Assembly (NCBI RefSeq): GCF_002561455.1
Contig: NZ_NTUP01000001.1
Span: forward strand, 25,388-89,387
Direction: 5' to 3'
Length of the DNA: 64,000 bases
Source of the DNA: Bacillus sp. AFS015802
Lineage (GTDB): Bacteria > Bacillota > Bacilli > Bacillales > Bacillaceae_B
The notes beneath the pieces are model-generated. The model was not told where the DNA came from and made no database searches. It saw nothing but the letters and a program-made list of their open reading frames with translations. A program made the translations under genes and the position numbers. This document shows positions 16,587-25,322 of the stretch, one piece after another (positions within the stretch are counted from its first letter, which is position 1; each line of letters begins with the position of its first letter).

Positions 16587-17291
16587 TCACCTGGGGGCCC
16601 CCAGATAAATTGTCGGTAATCGAGTTTCTTGTATCCCATCCTCTTTCTTCTCGACCCGGTAGGCCGCTGCCTGTATTCTTGAACTCACCACTTTGGATAA
16701 TTCTCCGTCAATAAAATGCAAAGCGGCTCCATCATCTGCTGCATAACCCGATTTCAACTTACCACTTTCAATAAATGAATGATAAAGGGGACGACGGTTT
16801 TCTTCCCCATCATAATGAGGGGAATGACTGCCTTCTATCAAACCCAATCCTTTAATGGTCTCTAATCCATCTCCGTATGAATCGGTCGTCCCTTCTTCGA
16901 ACCAGCAAATCGAGCCTGCACTTAATCCTGCCAGTATGGTCCCTTTCTCCCCCGCCTTCCGTAAAATCGAGTCAATTCCCCACTCTCTCCATAAAGCAAG
17001 CATATTCTTCGTGTTGCCCCCTCCTACATAAATGATATCTTTCTCGAGGAGGAATGCTTCCATATCCCTTGTGCAAGGCTTGAATAAAGAAAGATGAGAA
17101 GGTTCACACGATAGGGATGTAAAAGCTTCATAAAAGCGTTCAATATAACTTTCAGCATCACCACTTGCTGTAGGCAGGAAACATACCTTTGGTTTTAATG
17201 CCTTTGCCTGCTCTAATATGTACTGATCCAATAACAGGTTCTCAGGTTCCATCGAGAACCCTCCACCACCCATTGCAATAATTTGATTCAT
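16587..17291 (-). CDS. Peptidase E-like serine peptidase (family S51)
   Basis: A 234-residue S51 peptidase of the class that removes N-terminal Asp from dipeptides. The nucleophile is the Ser in ILAGLSAGSICWF (near residue 121), with YVGGGNTKNML before it and the family GSHSPHYDGEENR His-containing segment after it. The length is normal. B. subtilis YgaJ is the likely counterpart. It starts at ATG 17291 and is a single gene. Confidence 0.9.
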   Translation of the reverse strand: MNQIIAMGGGGFSMEPENLLLDQYILEQAKALKPKVCFLPTASGDAESYIERFYEAFTSLSCEPSHLSLFKPCTRDMEAFLLEKDIIYVGGGNTKNMLALWREWGIDSILRKAGEKGTILAGLSAGSICWFEEGTTDSYGDGLETIKGLGLIEGSHSPHYDGEENRRPLYHSFIESGKLKSGYAADDGAALHFIDGELSKVVSSRIQAAAYRVEKKEDGIQETRLPTIYLGAPR

Positions 17292-17377
17292 GAAGTATCC
17301 CCACTCTCTATAAGGTATCTTTATTTTACCAAATGAATGCCGGTGGCGGTGATCAGACTGGAAATATTTACGCTATA

Positions 17378-17412
17378 AAAAATAACCCCCCTATCATCTG
17401 ATAGAGGGTTTT
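17378..17412 (-). terminator. Terminator of the OpuD-like gene
   Basis: Read leftward: AACCCTCTATCA, a short loop, and TGATAGGGGGGTT, then ATTTTTT. The imperfect 12-bp stem ends about 10 bases after the stop codon. Confidence 0.85.
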
Positions 17413-17421
17413 GGACATTTA

Positions 17422-18933
17422 TTATTTACTTGATCCTGATTCTGTATTTTTTTTATGTTTCAACCTGGTCTCCTTTTGAAAGGAAAGGATCAATCCATAC
17501 GTCATCACGAGTAAGATGACGCCGAGGGGCAGTGCGGTAATGATGGTGGCGGCCTGCAATCCACTGATCCCGCCTGTCCCCATTAAAATCGCTGCAATGG
17601 CTGCCAAGACGATGCCCCAGCTGAATTTAACAAAGAATGGTGGATTCAGACTACCATTAGATGTTTGCATGCCCAACACGAAAGTGGCAGAGTCTGCTGA
17701 TGTAACAAAGAAGGTAATGATCAGGAATAGGGAAATGACGGACAGGACCCCGCTTAAAGGCATCTGGTCATACACATAGAATAAAGCCGTCTCAAGACTT
17801 TGACCTGCAACATCTATTCCCTGGACAAGATCGTAATATAATCCTGTTCCCCCGAACACCCCAAACCACAGTGAACAAACGATGGTAGGAACAATGATGA
17901 CCGCAATAATGAATTCACGGACGGTCCTCCCCTTGGACACCCTCGCAATGAACGTCCCGACGAACGGCGTCCATGAGATCCACCAGGCCCAGTAAAATAT
18001 CGTCCAGTCCTTCACCCACTGATTATTTTCTACGTTAAAGGGAGAAAAACGCAACCCCATACTGGGCAGATTCTGTACATAGCTTCCAAACGTTGTCAAA
18101 AACAACTCAAGAACGAATTGTGAAGGTCCCACAATAAGGAAAATAATGAATAACAGTACTGCGAGAATCATATTGGCATTACTCAAATATTTAATTCCCT
18201 TGGATAACCCCGTCGAAGCGGACGTAATGTATAATACCGTTGCGATTCCCATGATCATCAGTTGAACGTTAAAATTAATAGGTACATCCATGAGATAATG
18301 GAGTCCGCTATTGATTTGCTGAGCACCAATACCTAAGGAAATGGCCACCCCGAAAATAGTTGCAAATACGGCAATAATGTCCACTACATACCCGATCGGT
18401 CCTTTCGCTCTATCACCAATGACCGGATAAAGCGTAGCGCTCATCAATCCAGGCATCCCCTTCCTGAACTTGTAATAGGCCAGTGCAAGTGCAACCACGG
18501 CATAAATGGCCCATGCATGGAAGCCCCAGTGAAGATAGGTATATCTTAACCCGATTTTGGCGGATTCAATGGTGCCCCCTTCCCCGAATGGCGGGGTCGC
18601 ATAATGTGAAACAGGTTCAGAAACCCCGTAGAACAGGAGACCGATTCCCATACCTGCACTAAACAGCATGGCAAACCATGTTAATGTGGAATATTCCGGC
18701 CGATCCGTGTCTTTCCCTAACCTGATCTTTCCATACTTACTTAAAGCAAAGAAAATCGCGATGATAAAAAAGAATGTGGCCGAGAATTGATAAAACCAGC
18801 CAAACTTATCAAGGAGAACCCCTTGGGTATTTGTCATGACATCGATCAACCCTTGAGGAAAAATGACTCCCCATAGAACAAATATTACCCCGATGGAAAT
18901 CGCGGTCCAAAACATTGGTGTAAAATTCTTCAA
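17422..18933 (-). CDS. opuD: BCCT-family glycine betaine transporter (OpuD-like)
   Basis: A Na+-coupled uptake system for glycine betaine or related osmolytes, with 503 residues and 12 helices. The Na+/substrate segment AGMGIGLLFYGVSEPVSHY and the helix-8 signature FYWAWWISWTPFVGTFIAR, which carries the Trp box for the trimethylammonium group, are both intact. The short charged C-terminus is compatible with osmotic sensing. It starts at TTG 18933 after GAGGGGGAAG. A monocistronic gene with its own terminator. Confidence 0.92.
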   Translation of the reverse strand: MKNFTPMFWTAISIGVIFVLWGVIFPQGLIDVMTNTQGVLLDKFGWFYQFSATFFFIIAIFFALSKYGKIRLGKDTDRPEYSTLTWFAMLFSAGMGIGLLFYGVSEPVSHYATPPFGEGGTIESAKIGLRYTYLHWGFHAWAIYAVVALALAYYKFRKGMPGLMSATLYPVIGDRAKGPIGYVVDIIAVFATIFGVAISLGIGAQQINSGLHYLMDVPINFNVQLMIMGIATVLYITSASTGLSKGIKYLSNANMILAVLLFIIFLIVGPSQFVLELFLTTFGSYVQNLPSMGLRFSPFNVENNQWVKDWTIFYWAWWISWTPFVGTFIARVSKGRTVREFIIAVIIVPTIVCSLWFGVFGGTGLYYDLVQGIDVAGQSLETALFYVYDQMPLSGVLSVISLFLIITFFVTSADSATFVLGMQTSNGSLNPPFFVKFSWGIVLAAIAAILMGTGGISGLQAATIITALPLGVILLVMTYGLILSFQKETRLKHKKNTESGSSK

Positions 18934-19111
18934 AAAAACTTCCCCCTCGAATCCAATTGTGTCGGTTTATGTACTTCCTGTTATGTATAAGTAAATAAAG
19001 GCATAAACATATTCTTACCCTCAAGATCCCGAACCTAAACTAGTAAGTAAATGGAAAACAGGCGGTCCTTAACTCAAAAAGAAACCTTTAGGTAATAAAT
19101 TTTATACTTAG

Positions 19112-19141
19112 GGTATCTTTTTTTCATATCCGGGCAAATTA
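19112..19141 (+). promoter_or_regulatory. Candidate SigG promoter of the spore peptide gene
   Basis: GGTAT (19112-19116) and CAAATTA (19135-19141) are spaced 18 bases apart, the spacing SigG prefers. The mRNA would begin only about 15 bases before the start codon, which is short but includes the GGAGGTG site. Confidence 0.4.
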
Positions 19142-19162
19142 AAGTAGACGGAGGTGATAAAA

Positions 19163-19285
19163 ATGACAAACAATAACAACAAAAAGCCGCAACAACAAAA
19201 AAATGAGGCGGAATTCGCTCAAGAGCAAAACGCTGCTGAAAGAGCTAAAAAAGCTGCTAAACAACAAAACCAACAAAACAAATAA
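19163..19285 (+). CDS. Gamma-type small acid-soluble spore protein-like peptide
   Basis: A 40-residue peptide starting MTNNNNKKPQQQ and extremely rich in Asn, Gln, Lys and Ala, with no hydrophobic core. The EAEFAQEQNAAERAK stretch resembles the EFASE cleavage site of gamma-SASP, the amino-acid store degraded by the GPR protease at germination. It is shorter than SspE and has one cleavage-like site instead of two. GGAGGTG precedes ATG 19163, and a 13-bp terminator follows. It may alternatively be another minor spore protein. Confidence 0.6.
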   Translation: MTNNNNKKPQQQKNEAEFAQEQNAAERAKKAAKQQNQQNK

Positions 19286-19314
19286 TCTGACATATGAATG
19301 CCACCAATACTTAA

Positions 19315-19355
19315 AAAGAGACCAGTCAATCGACTGGTCTCTTTCCATTGTTTTT
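19315..19355. terminator. Terminator shared by spore peptide and converging membrane gene
   Basis: A 13-bp perfect stem AAAGAGACCAGTC (19315-19327) / GACTGGTCTCTTT (19332-19344) with loop AATC. T-rich sequence lies on the right and A-rich on the left, so it works in both directions. It overlaps the 3' end of the minus-strand gene. Confidence 0.8.
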
Positions 19356-19574
19356 ATTAAAAGGTTTGTATGCAACCCAAACGGCAACTACAGCGGAAAA
19401 TACGTTGATGGATGTCCCGATGATGGGAGACCCTTTGTAACCGGTGTCCTCGTACATATTGGTTAAAATCAGACCTGCTATTATGCTCAATAGGAGGCTG
19501 ACCCCCAGGAATACACCTATAAAGATAAAAAATTTCCTAGCATTTTTCCACAAAACTTCAACACTCCAGTACAA
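19326..19574 (-). CDS. Small two-span membrane protein
   Basis: An 82-residue protein with two hydrophobic segments (about residues 14-38 and 50-68) linked by an outside loop TNMYEDTGYKGSP. The start codon is TTG 19574 after GAAGGA at 8 bases; there is no in-frame ATG before the first helix. Its 3' end runs into the shared terminator hairpin. I do not recognise the family, and confidence is limited by the TTG start. Confidence 0.5.
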   Translation of the reverse strand: MYWSVEVLWKNARKFFIFIGVFLGVSLLLSIIAGLILTNMYEDTGYKGSPIIGTSINVFSAVVAVWVAYKPFNKNNGKRPVD

Positions 19575-19640
19575 TGAATCATTCCTTCAACTGTATCAGA
19601 TTCATGCAGAAATGACCAGATACGAAAGGTTCTCTACACT

Positions 19641-21164
19641 TTATTCCGTCCTACCTTCAGCACGTTGCTCACGGATAACTTCAAGCCTGCTTTTCCCCAT
19701 GAGGTACACAAACAATACTGCTATTCCCAGGGGTATCAAGGCGTAGGCAAAAGTTGTCGTAATGGAGTCGGACATAGCGTTGGTAATCTTGGTTAGAACA
19801 AAATCAGGAATCTTCTCGCGCATTTCCGGTTCAAAGATACTTCTCGGATCACCTTGAAAGCTGCCCCCTGCCTCCTGCCCTTTGAAGGCACTTTCCAAAT
19901 TAGAAGCAAAAAGTTTCGTTTGTAATGTTCCGTAAACCGTTATCCCAATGGTCATTCCAAGTGAACGGAAAAAGGCATTCGTCGAGTTAGCAGATCCTCT
20001 AAATCGCGGATCAAGCTTATGGATCGTTGCATTAGGCAATAATGAAAATGAAAAGCCCACTCCAAAACCACTTATGATCATGTAAAGGGTCAATAGCCAT
20101 CTGCTCGTATCCGGACCCATCGTTGCCAGTAGGACCATCCCGGTAATAAAGGAAATGATGGAAACCCACATGATATTGCGATAGCTTGTTTTCGTCATCC
20201 GGATTCCTGCCACAGCACTTCCCGCTACTGAACCCAGCATCAGCGGTGTTAAAATCAGTCCGGCGTTTGTCGCCGATCCACCATACACAGCCTGAACAAA
20301 GATCGGGATCAAAATGGTCAAAATGATAAAGGCAGCCCCATACAGAAAAGCGAGTGCCTGTGCGGACGCAAATAATGGGCTTTTGAACATCCAAAAAGAA
20401 ATGATCGGTTCAGATGCTTTACGTTCAATCAATAAGAAACTGACAAAAAATATAAAGAAGGATCCAAACAATCCAATAATCTGCCATGAGGCCCAAGGGA
20501 ATTCCTTACCGCCAAATTCCAGGGCAAACATCAGGCTCACCACGGCTATCACTAATGTAATCGCCCCTCCCCAATCAATACGCTGATCTGAGCGCTGAGG
20601 AGATTCTTTATAGGCAGTAGTGATGAAAAAGAGAGAGAGGAGTCCGATAGGCACATTGACATAAAAGATCCAATGCCAACTGAAATTATCTGTTAGAAAA
20701 GCTCCGATCAACGGTCCAAAAACAGAAGCAGAACCAAACACCGCACCGAGAAGACCTGTCATTTTCCCACGTTTCTCAGGCGGGAATAAATCGAATACAA
20801 TCGTAAATGCGATCGGAAGCAGTGCACCACCTCCGATTCCTTGAATGGCCCTGAATATACTCAGCTGAACAATGTCCTGAGCGATCCCGCAAAGTGCCGA
20901 TCCAATCAAGAAGATCGATAGACCGAATATGTAAAATCGTTTTCTCCCATACATATCAGATAGCTTACCGAATATCGGCATACCGGCCATGACCGCTACC
21001 ATGTAGGCGCTCGTCACCCAGACAAACTTATCGAGGCCGCCAAGATCTGAAACGATGGATCCAAGTGCCGTAGCAACGATGGTGTTATCCATGGCTGACA
21101 TGAGGATCCCTAACAACAATCCGGCAAGTGCCAGTTTCATATTACTTTCTTTTGCAACCAACAC
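19641..21164 (-). CDS. DHA2-family MFS drug efflux transporter (EmrB/QacA type)
   Basis: A 14-helix drug:H+ antiporter of 507 residues. It begins with the DHA2 helix-1 motif LMSAMDNTIVATALGSI, has motif A GKLSDMYGRKRFY between helices 2 and 3, and motif C GAVFGSASVFGPLIGAFLTD in helix 5. The substrate is unknown. The GGAAGG site directly abuts the first ATG, so GTG 21164, six bases away, is the better start. There is no regulator gene next to it. Confidence 0.9.
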   Translation of the reverse strand: MLVAKESNMKLALAGLLLGILMSAMDNTIVATALGSIVSDLGGLDKFVWVTSAYMVAVMAGMPIFGKLSDMYGRKRFYIFGLSIFLIGSALCGIAQDIVQLSIFRAIQGIGGGALLPIAFTIVFDLFPPEKRGKMTGLLGAVFGSASVFGPLIGAFLTDNFSWHWIFYVNVPIGLLSLFFITTAYKESPQRSDQRIDWGGAITLVIAVVSLMFALEFGGKEFPWASWQIIGLFGSFFIFFVSFLLIERKASEPIISFWMFKSPLFASAQALAFLYGAAFIILTILIPIFVQAVYGGSATNAGLILTPLMLGSVAGSAVAGIRMTKTSYRNIMWVSIISFITGMVLLATMGPDTSRWLLTLYMIISGFGVGFSFSLLPNATIHKLDPRFRGSANSTNAFFRSLGMTIGITVYGTLQTKLFASNLESAFKGQEAGGSFQGDPRSIFEPEMREKIPDFVLTKITNAMSDSITTTFAYALIPLGIAVLFVYLMGKSRLEVIREQRAEGRTE

Positions 21165-21260
21165 AATCATCCTTCCGTAAACAATATGATAACGTCTATT
21201 TTATTATAGAACTTTCTCCCTGATTGTCCAGACCGCCAACCCTTCAACTTTTTAAAGGCA

Positions 21261-21296
21261 AAAAAAACAGGGTACGTCAGCTGACGTACCCTGTTT
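21261..21296 (-). terminator. Terminator of the cold-shock gene, perfect 32-bp palindrome
   Basis: 21265-21280 and 21281-21296 are exact reverse complements (half-site AAACAGGGTACGTCAG) with no designed loop. Leftward it is followed by T8. Confidence 0.9.
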
Positions 21297-21313
21297 GGAA
21301 ATATACGATTGGA

Positions 21314-21511
21314 TTACTTTTGAACGTTAGCCGCTTGTGGTCCACGAGCGCCTTCAACGATTTCAAATGTAACGTCTTGACCTTCTTCTAATGATTTGTA
21401 TCCTTCACCTTGGATAGCGGAGAAGTGAACAAAAACATCGTCTTGACCTTCAACTTCGATGAAACCGAAACCTTTTTCAGCGTTAAACCATTTAACTTTA
21501 CCTTGTAACAT
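21314..21511 (-). CDS. cspB: Cold-shock protein (CspB-like)
   Basis: A 65-residue single cold-shock domain that binds single-stranded RNA/DNA as a chaperone. RNP1 KGFGFIEV and RNP2 VFVHFSAI are intact. The sequence is nearest to B. subtilis CspB by eye ([16 protein letters not shown]). AGGAGG lies before ATG 21511. The predicted promoter at 21630-21658 leaves an untranslated leader of about 110 bases, the usual arrangement for cold-induced csp mRNAs. Confidence 0.96.
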   Translation of the reverse strand: MLQGKVKWFNAEKGFGFIEVEGQDDVFVHFSAIQGEGYKSLEEGQDVTFEIVEGARGPQAANVQK

Positions 21512-21629
21512 AAAACATGTACCTCCTAGTGCAGTTGCACATAAAAATATTTATATTCCTGCTCTGATTAAGATTCAAGACGAATGTTCTTCAATCATGT
21601 CTATTAACCGAACAAAAATAACTATCTTT

Positions 21630-21658
21630 ACTATAACAGATTCTTAAATAAAACTCAA
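21630..21658 (-). promoter_or_regulatory. SigA promoter of the cold-shock gene
   Basis: TTGAGT (21653-21658) and TATAGT (21630-21635) are separated by 17 bases on the minus strand. The transcript would carry a 5' leader of about 110 bases. Confidence 0.7.
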
Positions 21659-21696
21659 GGAAGGAATGGGTCTAATTGTAAAATATGCAGTGCAAC

Positions 21697-22251
21697 CTAC
21701 TCTACTGTTGCCTCTTGATTTTCTTTCGAATATAACTTCTTGATCATCCGTATTTGACCCCTGTGATTGATTTCATCTTCAAAGACATGAAACCATTTAA
21801 AGAAGTTGTTACCCTTTTGCCCATACCACCACTCTGTTTCTTCATATAACCATGCTTCATCCAGATTCTTAAATTGTTCGATTGTTTTCTTCCTTGTGCG
21901 TTGAAGGTTCTCAAGATAGTACTCTACAGAGTTTTCCTTTATGTCTTCAGCCGCCTTCTTTCCTAAACTTAACGCGGGTTCCAATTTCATCGCATATGCT
22001 TCCACTTCATCATCCGTCAATTCTTCAAATGTCAGTGCCTGATAGATCCTCTCTACAGCATCAAAATGCGCGAGCAGCATCCCAATGGAATTCGCTTCAT
22101 CATGACATCGATAATCCAGCATTTCCACCGTCAGCTTTTCCACTTCTTGAATAGTGATGAATCTGGCATAATCCATCATGGAAAGCAGTAAAGAAAAGTC
22201 CTTTTTCAAGCCATTTTTCTCTTTGATCAAAAACATAGAGTTCATTTCCAT
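21697..22251 (-). CDS. DinB-family protein
   Basis: A 184-residue four-helix-bundle protein of the DinB/YfiT superfamily, putative metal-dependent thiol S-transferases or hydrolases. The family-like metal His positions are visible in MLLAHFDAVERIYQ (about residue 68) and FHVFEDEINHRGQIR (about residues 154 and 162), and W-rich sequence lies before them. The actual substrate is unknown. ATG 22251 follows AAGGGGGAC. It is a single gene. Confidence 0.82.
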   Translation of the reverse strand: MEMNSMFLIKEKNGLKKDFSLLLSMMDYARFITIQEVEKLTVEMLDYRCHDEANSIGMLLAHFDAVERIYQALTFEELTDDEVEAYAMKLEPALSLGKKAAEDIKENSVEYYLENLQRTRKKTIEQFKNLDEAWLYEETEWWYGQKGNNFFKWFHVFEDEINHRGQIRMIKKLYSKENQEATVE

Positions 22252-22349
22252 TATAAGTCCCCCTTGTGGTCTTCTTTTACTATATTGGATACAAAATGGA
22301 AATCCCCTTTATTTTTTGTCTATCTAGGGTTGGAAAGTTGAAATAAACT

Positions 22350-22736
22350 TCATTGTGTTTGATTTTGGGAGGATGACTTTAATAAATCACGAATTTCTCT
22401 AAGTAGTTCTTCTTTCTGATCTACCTTCGCATCTACCTTTACTTCTTCTTTCCTCTCCATCCTTTTATAGAAACGTACGATAATAAATATGACCCACGCT
22501 ATCAGAAAGAAATCCACTACATTTTGAATAAAAACTCCATAGGTAATCACTGCGTCACCGATTGAAACCTTTAGATCCTTAAAGCTGATGCCTCCAAGCA
22601 AAATACCAAGCAGGGGCATGACAATATCGTCTACGAGTGACTTAACAATCTTCCCAAAGGCGGCACCAATGATCACGGCCACAGCAAGATCAATGACATT
22701 CCCCTTTACGGCGAACTTTTTAAATTCCTGCCACAT
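22350..22736 (-). CDS. mscL: Large-conductance mechanosensitive channel
   Basis: A pentameric emergency valve against hypo-osmotic shock. It has 128 residues with the amphipathic N-terminal helix MWQEFKKFAVKGN, TM1 DLAVAVIIGAAFGKIVKSLVDD carrying the gate, the loop DLKVSIGDAVI, TM2, and a C-terminal charged helix. I use ATG 22736, seven bases from GGAG; the ATG six bases upstream is too close. It fits with the osmoprotectant transporter OpuD encoded nearby. Confidence 0.95.
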   Translation of the reverse strand: MWQEFKKFAVKGNVIDLAVAVIIGAAFGKIVKSLVDDIVMPLLGILLGGISFKDLKVSIGDAVITYGVFIQNVVDFFLIAWVIFIIVRFYKRMERKEEVKVDAKVDQKEELLREIRDLLKSSSQNQTQ

Positions 22737-22991
22737 GTTCATTCTCCTTTCAGCAAAGCTTTAGAGCTTCTATTCGATATGAGGATTAGTTTCCCACAAT
22801 TATACAAATTTATATGGTTGATTGGCATTCTTTCTGCTACACTGATCTTTCACAAGTTCAAGGAGTAAAGGAGAGATTACAAGCTATACCTATTGTAGAA
22901 AATGAGCTTGTAAAAAAATAATTACATTTTAACACATTCATTCAATCCTCTTTCAATTGTTATTGGTACAATTTTTCCGAGGAGTGATAGT

Positions 22992-23576
22992 ATGTTCTGG
23001 GTTTGGTTGGTCTTTGTATTTTACGCTATGTTTCTTGCGCCGGGAAAGGGTTTTGCAAGTGATCCCATCATCCAAGGCCTGCTCCAGGGGAAATTCAGTG
23101 AGGTGGAGCCTCTTGTTGTGACGGTCTTTATGTTTCTTGGGCTCTTTCCCTTGTTATTCGCTGCCCTATTACTACCGGTTGACCGGGACAACATGCCAGC
23201 TTGGCCTTTTATCCTTGGTGCATTTGCATTGGGGGCCTTCAGTCTTCTCCCCTATTTTTTCCTAAGGAAAGGGCATCATCGTCCCGTCTCTCGATCCCCA
23301 AGAGGGATTCATGCTTTGCTGTCATCAAAGGCTTTTAGCCTGCTTCTGATGATAATGGCACTTGCCTCGCTAACATACCTTGGACACGGTTTCTCACTCC
23401 ATTCTTATTGGAGAGCGTTTCAAGATTCGAAGCTTGTCAGCGTCATGACTGTCGACTTCTTCATCTTACTTTGGCTTTCTTTTTATACGATGGATTCAAT
23501 CTATAACATCAAGGATATGCGTTGGCTCTCGCTCGTACCCGTAATCGGACCTCTTATGTTACGATGGAAGAAATAA
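22992..23576 (+). CDS. Multi-span membrane protein of unknown function
   Basis: A 194-residue protein with about five transmembrane helices. A signal-like first helix is followed by FLAPGKGFASDPIIQGLLQGKF, and LPVDRDNMPAWPFILGAFALGA lies in the middle. The family is not one I can name. ATG 22992 follows GAGGAG. The next gene starts 16 bases after the stop, so the two form an operon. Confidence 0.75.
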   Translation: MFWVWLVFVFYAMFLAPGKGFASDPIIQGLLQGKFSEVEPLVVTVFMFLGLFPLLFAALLLPVDRDNMPAWPFILGAFALGAFSLLPYFFLRKGHHRPVSRSPRGIHALLSSKAFSLLLMIMALASLTYLGHGFSLHSYWRAFQDSKLVSVMTVDFFILLWLSFYTMDSIYNIKDMRWLSLVPVIGPLMLRWKK

Positions 23577-23592
23577 AACAGGAGGTTTTCCC

Positions 23593-23844
23593 ATGAGGTT
23601 TACAAAGATACCAAAAGAACAGAAAGATGAAATGATTGGAAGGATTCAGAGCTTTTACTATGAACAAACAGGGGATGAAATCGGCGATCTGGGAGCTGAG
23701 AACTGGTTTGACTTCTTCATGAAAGAAATGGGTCCCTTCCTTTATAATAAGGGAGTGATGGATTCAAAGGAAGTGTTAATGGACAAAATTCTACTTCTTG
23801 AAGATGATCTGTATGCCTTAAAAAGACCTGTCAGCCCTAAATGA
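23593..23844 (+). CDS. DUF2164 family protein
   Basis: An 83-residue soluble protein matching the DUF2164 pattern: IQSFYYEQTGDEIGDLGAEN, then FDFFMKEMGPFLYNKGVMDS. The function is unknown in any organism I know of. AGGAGG with 7-base spacing precedes ATG 23593. It follows the membrane-protein gene with a 16-base gap. Confidence 0.82.
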   Translation: MRFTKIPKEQKDEMIGRIQSFYYEQTGDEIGDLGAENWFDFFMKEMGPFLYNKGVMDSKEVLMDKILLLEDDLYALKRPVSPK

Positions 23845-23880
23845 CCGATTACATATAGAAGGAGCAGGGTGCCATGTACC

Positions 23881-24330
23881 CTACTCCTTTTTAACGTCAT
23901 GAAGCACCTTGTCATCAATACGGCCATTGTCATTGACGATTTCAATGGTGACAGCTTCTTTATCTTTGTTTTTTATTTCACTTATGATTTTCTCTATGTC
24001 TCCACTCTTTTTTATATCGACTGTTTTTTCTACTTTAAACTCTTTTGAAGATTCTCCTTCTTTACGGCTCTTCAATTCTTCATCTGTATAAATCAGATCG
24101 GTTCCCAAAGCATTTTTGATCGTTTTACCCTGCAGGAAAAAACGGGCACGAAACGGTGTATCCGGTTCCAATGCTTCATCCGTCAATATTCCGTAAAAGG
24201 TAACTGTGTCAGCTTCCTCATTTAGAGTTACACTGCCCTTTACGACCATGTCAGCTGCATTCCGGTTGCACCCGCTTAAAAGGATGGTTAGAAATATACC
24301 TGCAATCATGATTGCTCTTGACCCTTTCAC
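23881..24330 (-). CDS. Lipoprotein of unknown function
   Basis: A 149-residue protein with a type II signal peptide (GIFLTILLSGC, Cys21). The mature part is a beta-rich domain (residues about 30-75, reading VKGSVTLNEEADTVTFYG) and a Lys/Glu-rich helical tail. It starts at GTG 24330 after AAGGGGG. It resembles small surface lipoproteins of Bacillus, but I cannot assign a family. Confidence 0.75.
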   Translation of the reverse strand: MKGSRAIMIAGIFLTILLSGCNRNAADMVVKGSVTLNEEADTVTFYGILTDEALEPDTPFRARFFLQGKTIKNALGTDLIYTDEELKSRKEGESSKEFKVEKTVDIKKSGDIEKIISEIKNKDKEAVTIEIVNDNGRIDDKVLHDVKKE

Positions 24331-24745
24331 TAGTTGTCCCCCTTACTTGTATGTGCACTATTATCTTACCAAAAGATTAATAAAATGCGCCAGAAACATT
24401 TTGTTTCCCATACTAAATAAAAGGACCATTCTTTCTTATGCAAAGGATGAACGTATGATAATTAATGGGTTTTCCAGATAGGTGGGGATTGGAAGGATAT
24501 GAATGAGGGTTTCCATCTAAATAGGATATGTTCCACTTTTGGGCAGCTCTCTAAAAGAAAAAGAATAGGCAGGTGGTTGGATCAACGGCCTCCATGTAAT
24601 ATCCATTCATTACATGGGGTGGGATTGCTTTTTTAGTCATTCTATCTTTACAGACCTATTTTTTCTGAATTGATCGTACCACCAATGGTAGCTGTCCACA
24701 AAACAAGTAAACGCTGTGTGACTAGACGGTTTCCAGGTTTAGGAA

Positions 24746-24838
24746 CTACTTTTTGAGATGCTTATTGCATACCGCCTTCAGAATAAACAACTTCTCCTGC
24801 ACGCTTAACATTCTCCAGCATTTAGCACGAATGATCAT
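24746..24838 (-). CDS. Possible 30-residue ORF
   Basis: Begins MIIRAKCWRMLSVQEKLF; basic, with two Cys. A purine-rich AGGAGAGGGG lies upstream of ATG 24838. Nothing else supports it, and the neighbouring frame looks like a decayed gene, so this may be chance. Confidence 0.2.
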   Translation of the reverse strand: MIIRAKCWRMLSVQEKLFILKAVCNKHLKK

Positions 24839-25138
24839 GATCTTTTCCCCTCTCCTCTATATCATCATTTTTCACTTACTTCTCTTTACCTCCTCCCAAC
24901 AAATTACAAACCATTCAATTTGCTACAAATTGACAAACAAAAATACTTCCTCCGACAGATTGCCCTATCGAAAAAAGTATTAAATCGAAACATATGTCAA
25001 TGCGTAAAGGTAAATGTAGAATTTCTTTTTCACTTTTTTTGTTTTGCCTTTTTCTTAACAAAAATAATTATTCTATCAAACATAATTTGTAAAAATTACA
25101 AGTAAGTGAATTTTGTATTAGTTGTCCTGCAATATGTG

Positions 25139-25258
25139 GACCGTTCCTTTTCGCTCCAGGCACAAGATTCCCCCGGGGAGGATGTCAAGCCTCCTCGGGC
25201 TGAGGAGGCTCAACTCACGCCCCGCGGAAAGCGAGCACCTGGAGTGGAAATCAACCAA
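25139..25258. repeat. GC-rich Bacillus-type intergenic repeat element
   Basis: About 120 bases, far richer in GC than the flanks. The ends are imperfect inverted repeats (CTCCAGG at 25154-25160, CCTGGAG at 25238-25244). Inside lie CCCCGGGG and a 9-bp hairpin AGCCTCCTC/GAGGAGGCT with loop GGGCT, followed by CGCCCCGCGGAAAGCGAGC. I recognise this pattern (CCGCGGAAAGCGAGC followed by an A/T-ended CTGGAG terminus) as a repeat dispersed in many Bacillaceae genomes. Origin and function are unknown; it behaves like a non-autonomous mobile or RNA-derived repeat. Confidence 0.7.
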
Positions 25259-25322
25259 CACTTTCTCTTATTCAAGAACAAAATCATGAAAACCCTTATT
25301 TATTGCATTTAATAAAGGAAAA

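Larger units (their letters stand above)
24331..25322. other. Gene-poor interval, about 990 bases
   Basis: No convincing long gene on either strand. Contents: an imperfect inverted repeat CATGTAAT/ATTACATG at 24593-24613; a 30-codon minus-strand ORF (24746-24838); a different minus-strand frame around 24620-24830 that reads protein-like with an internal stop, possibly a decayed gene; a very AT-rich stretch 24840-25110; and a GC-rich repeat at 25139-25258. Confidence 0.6.
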
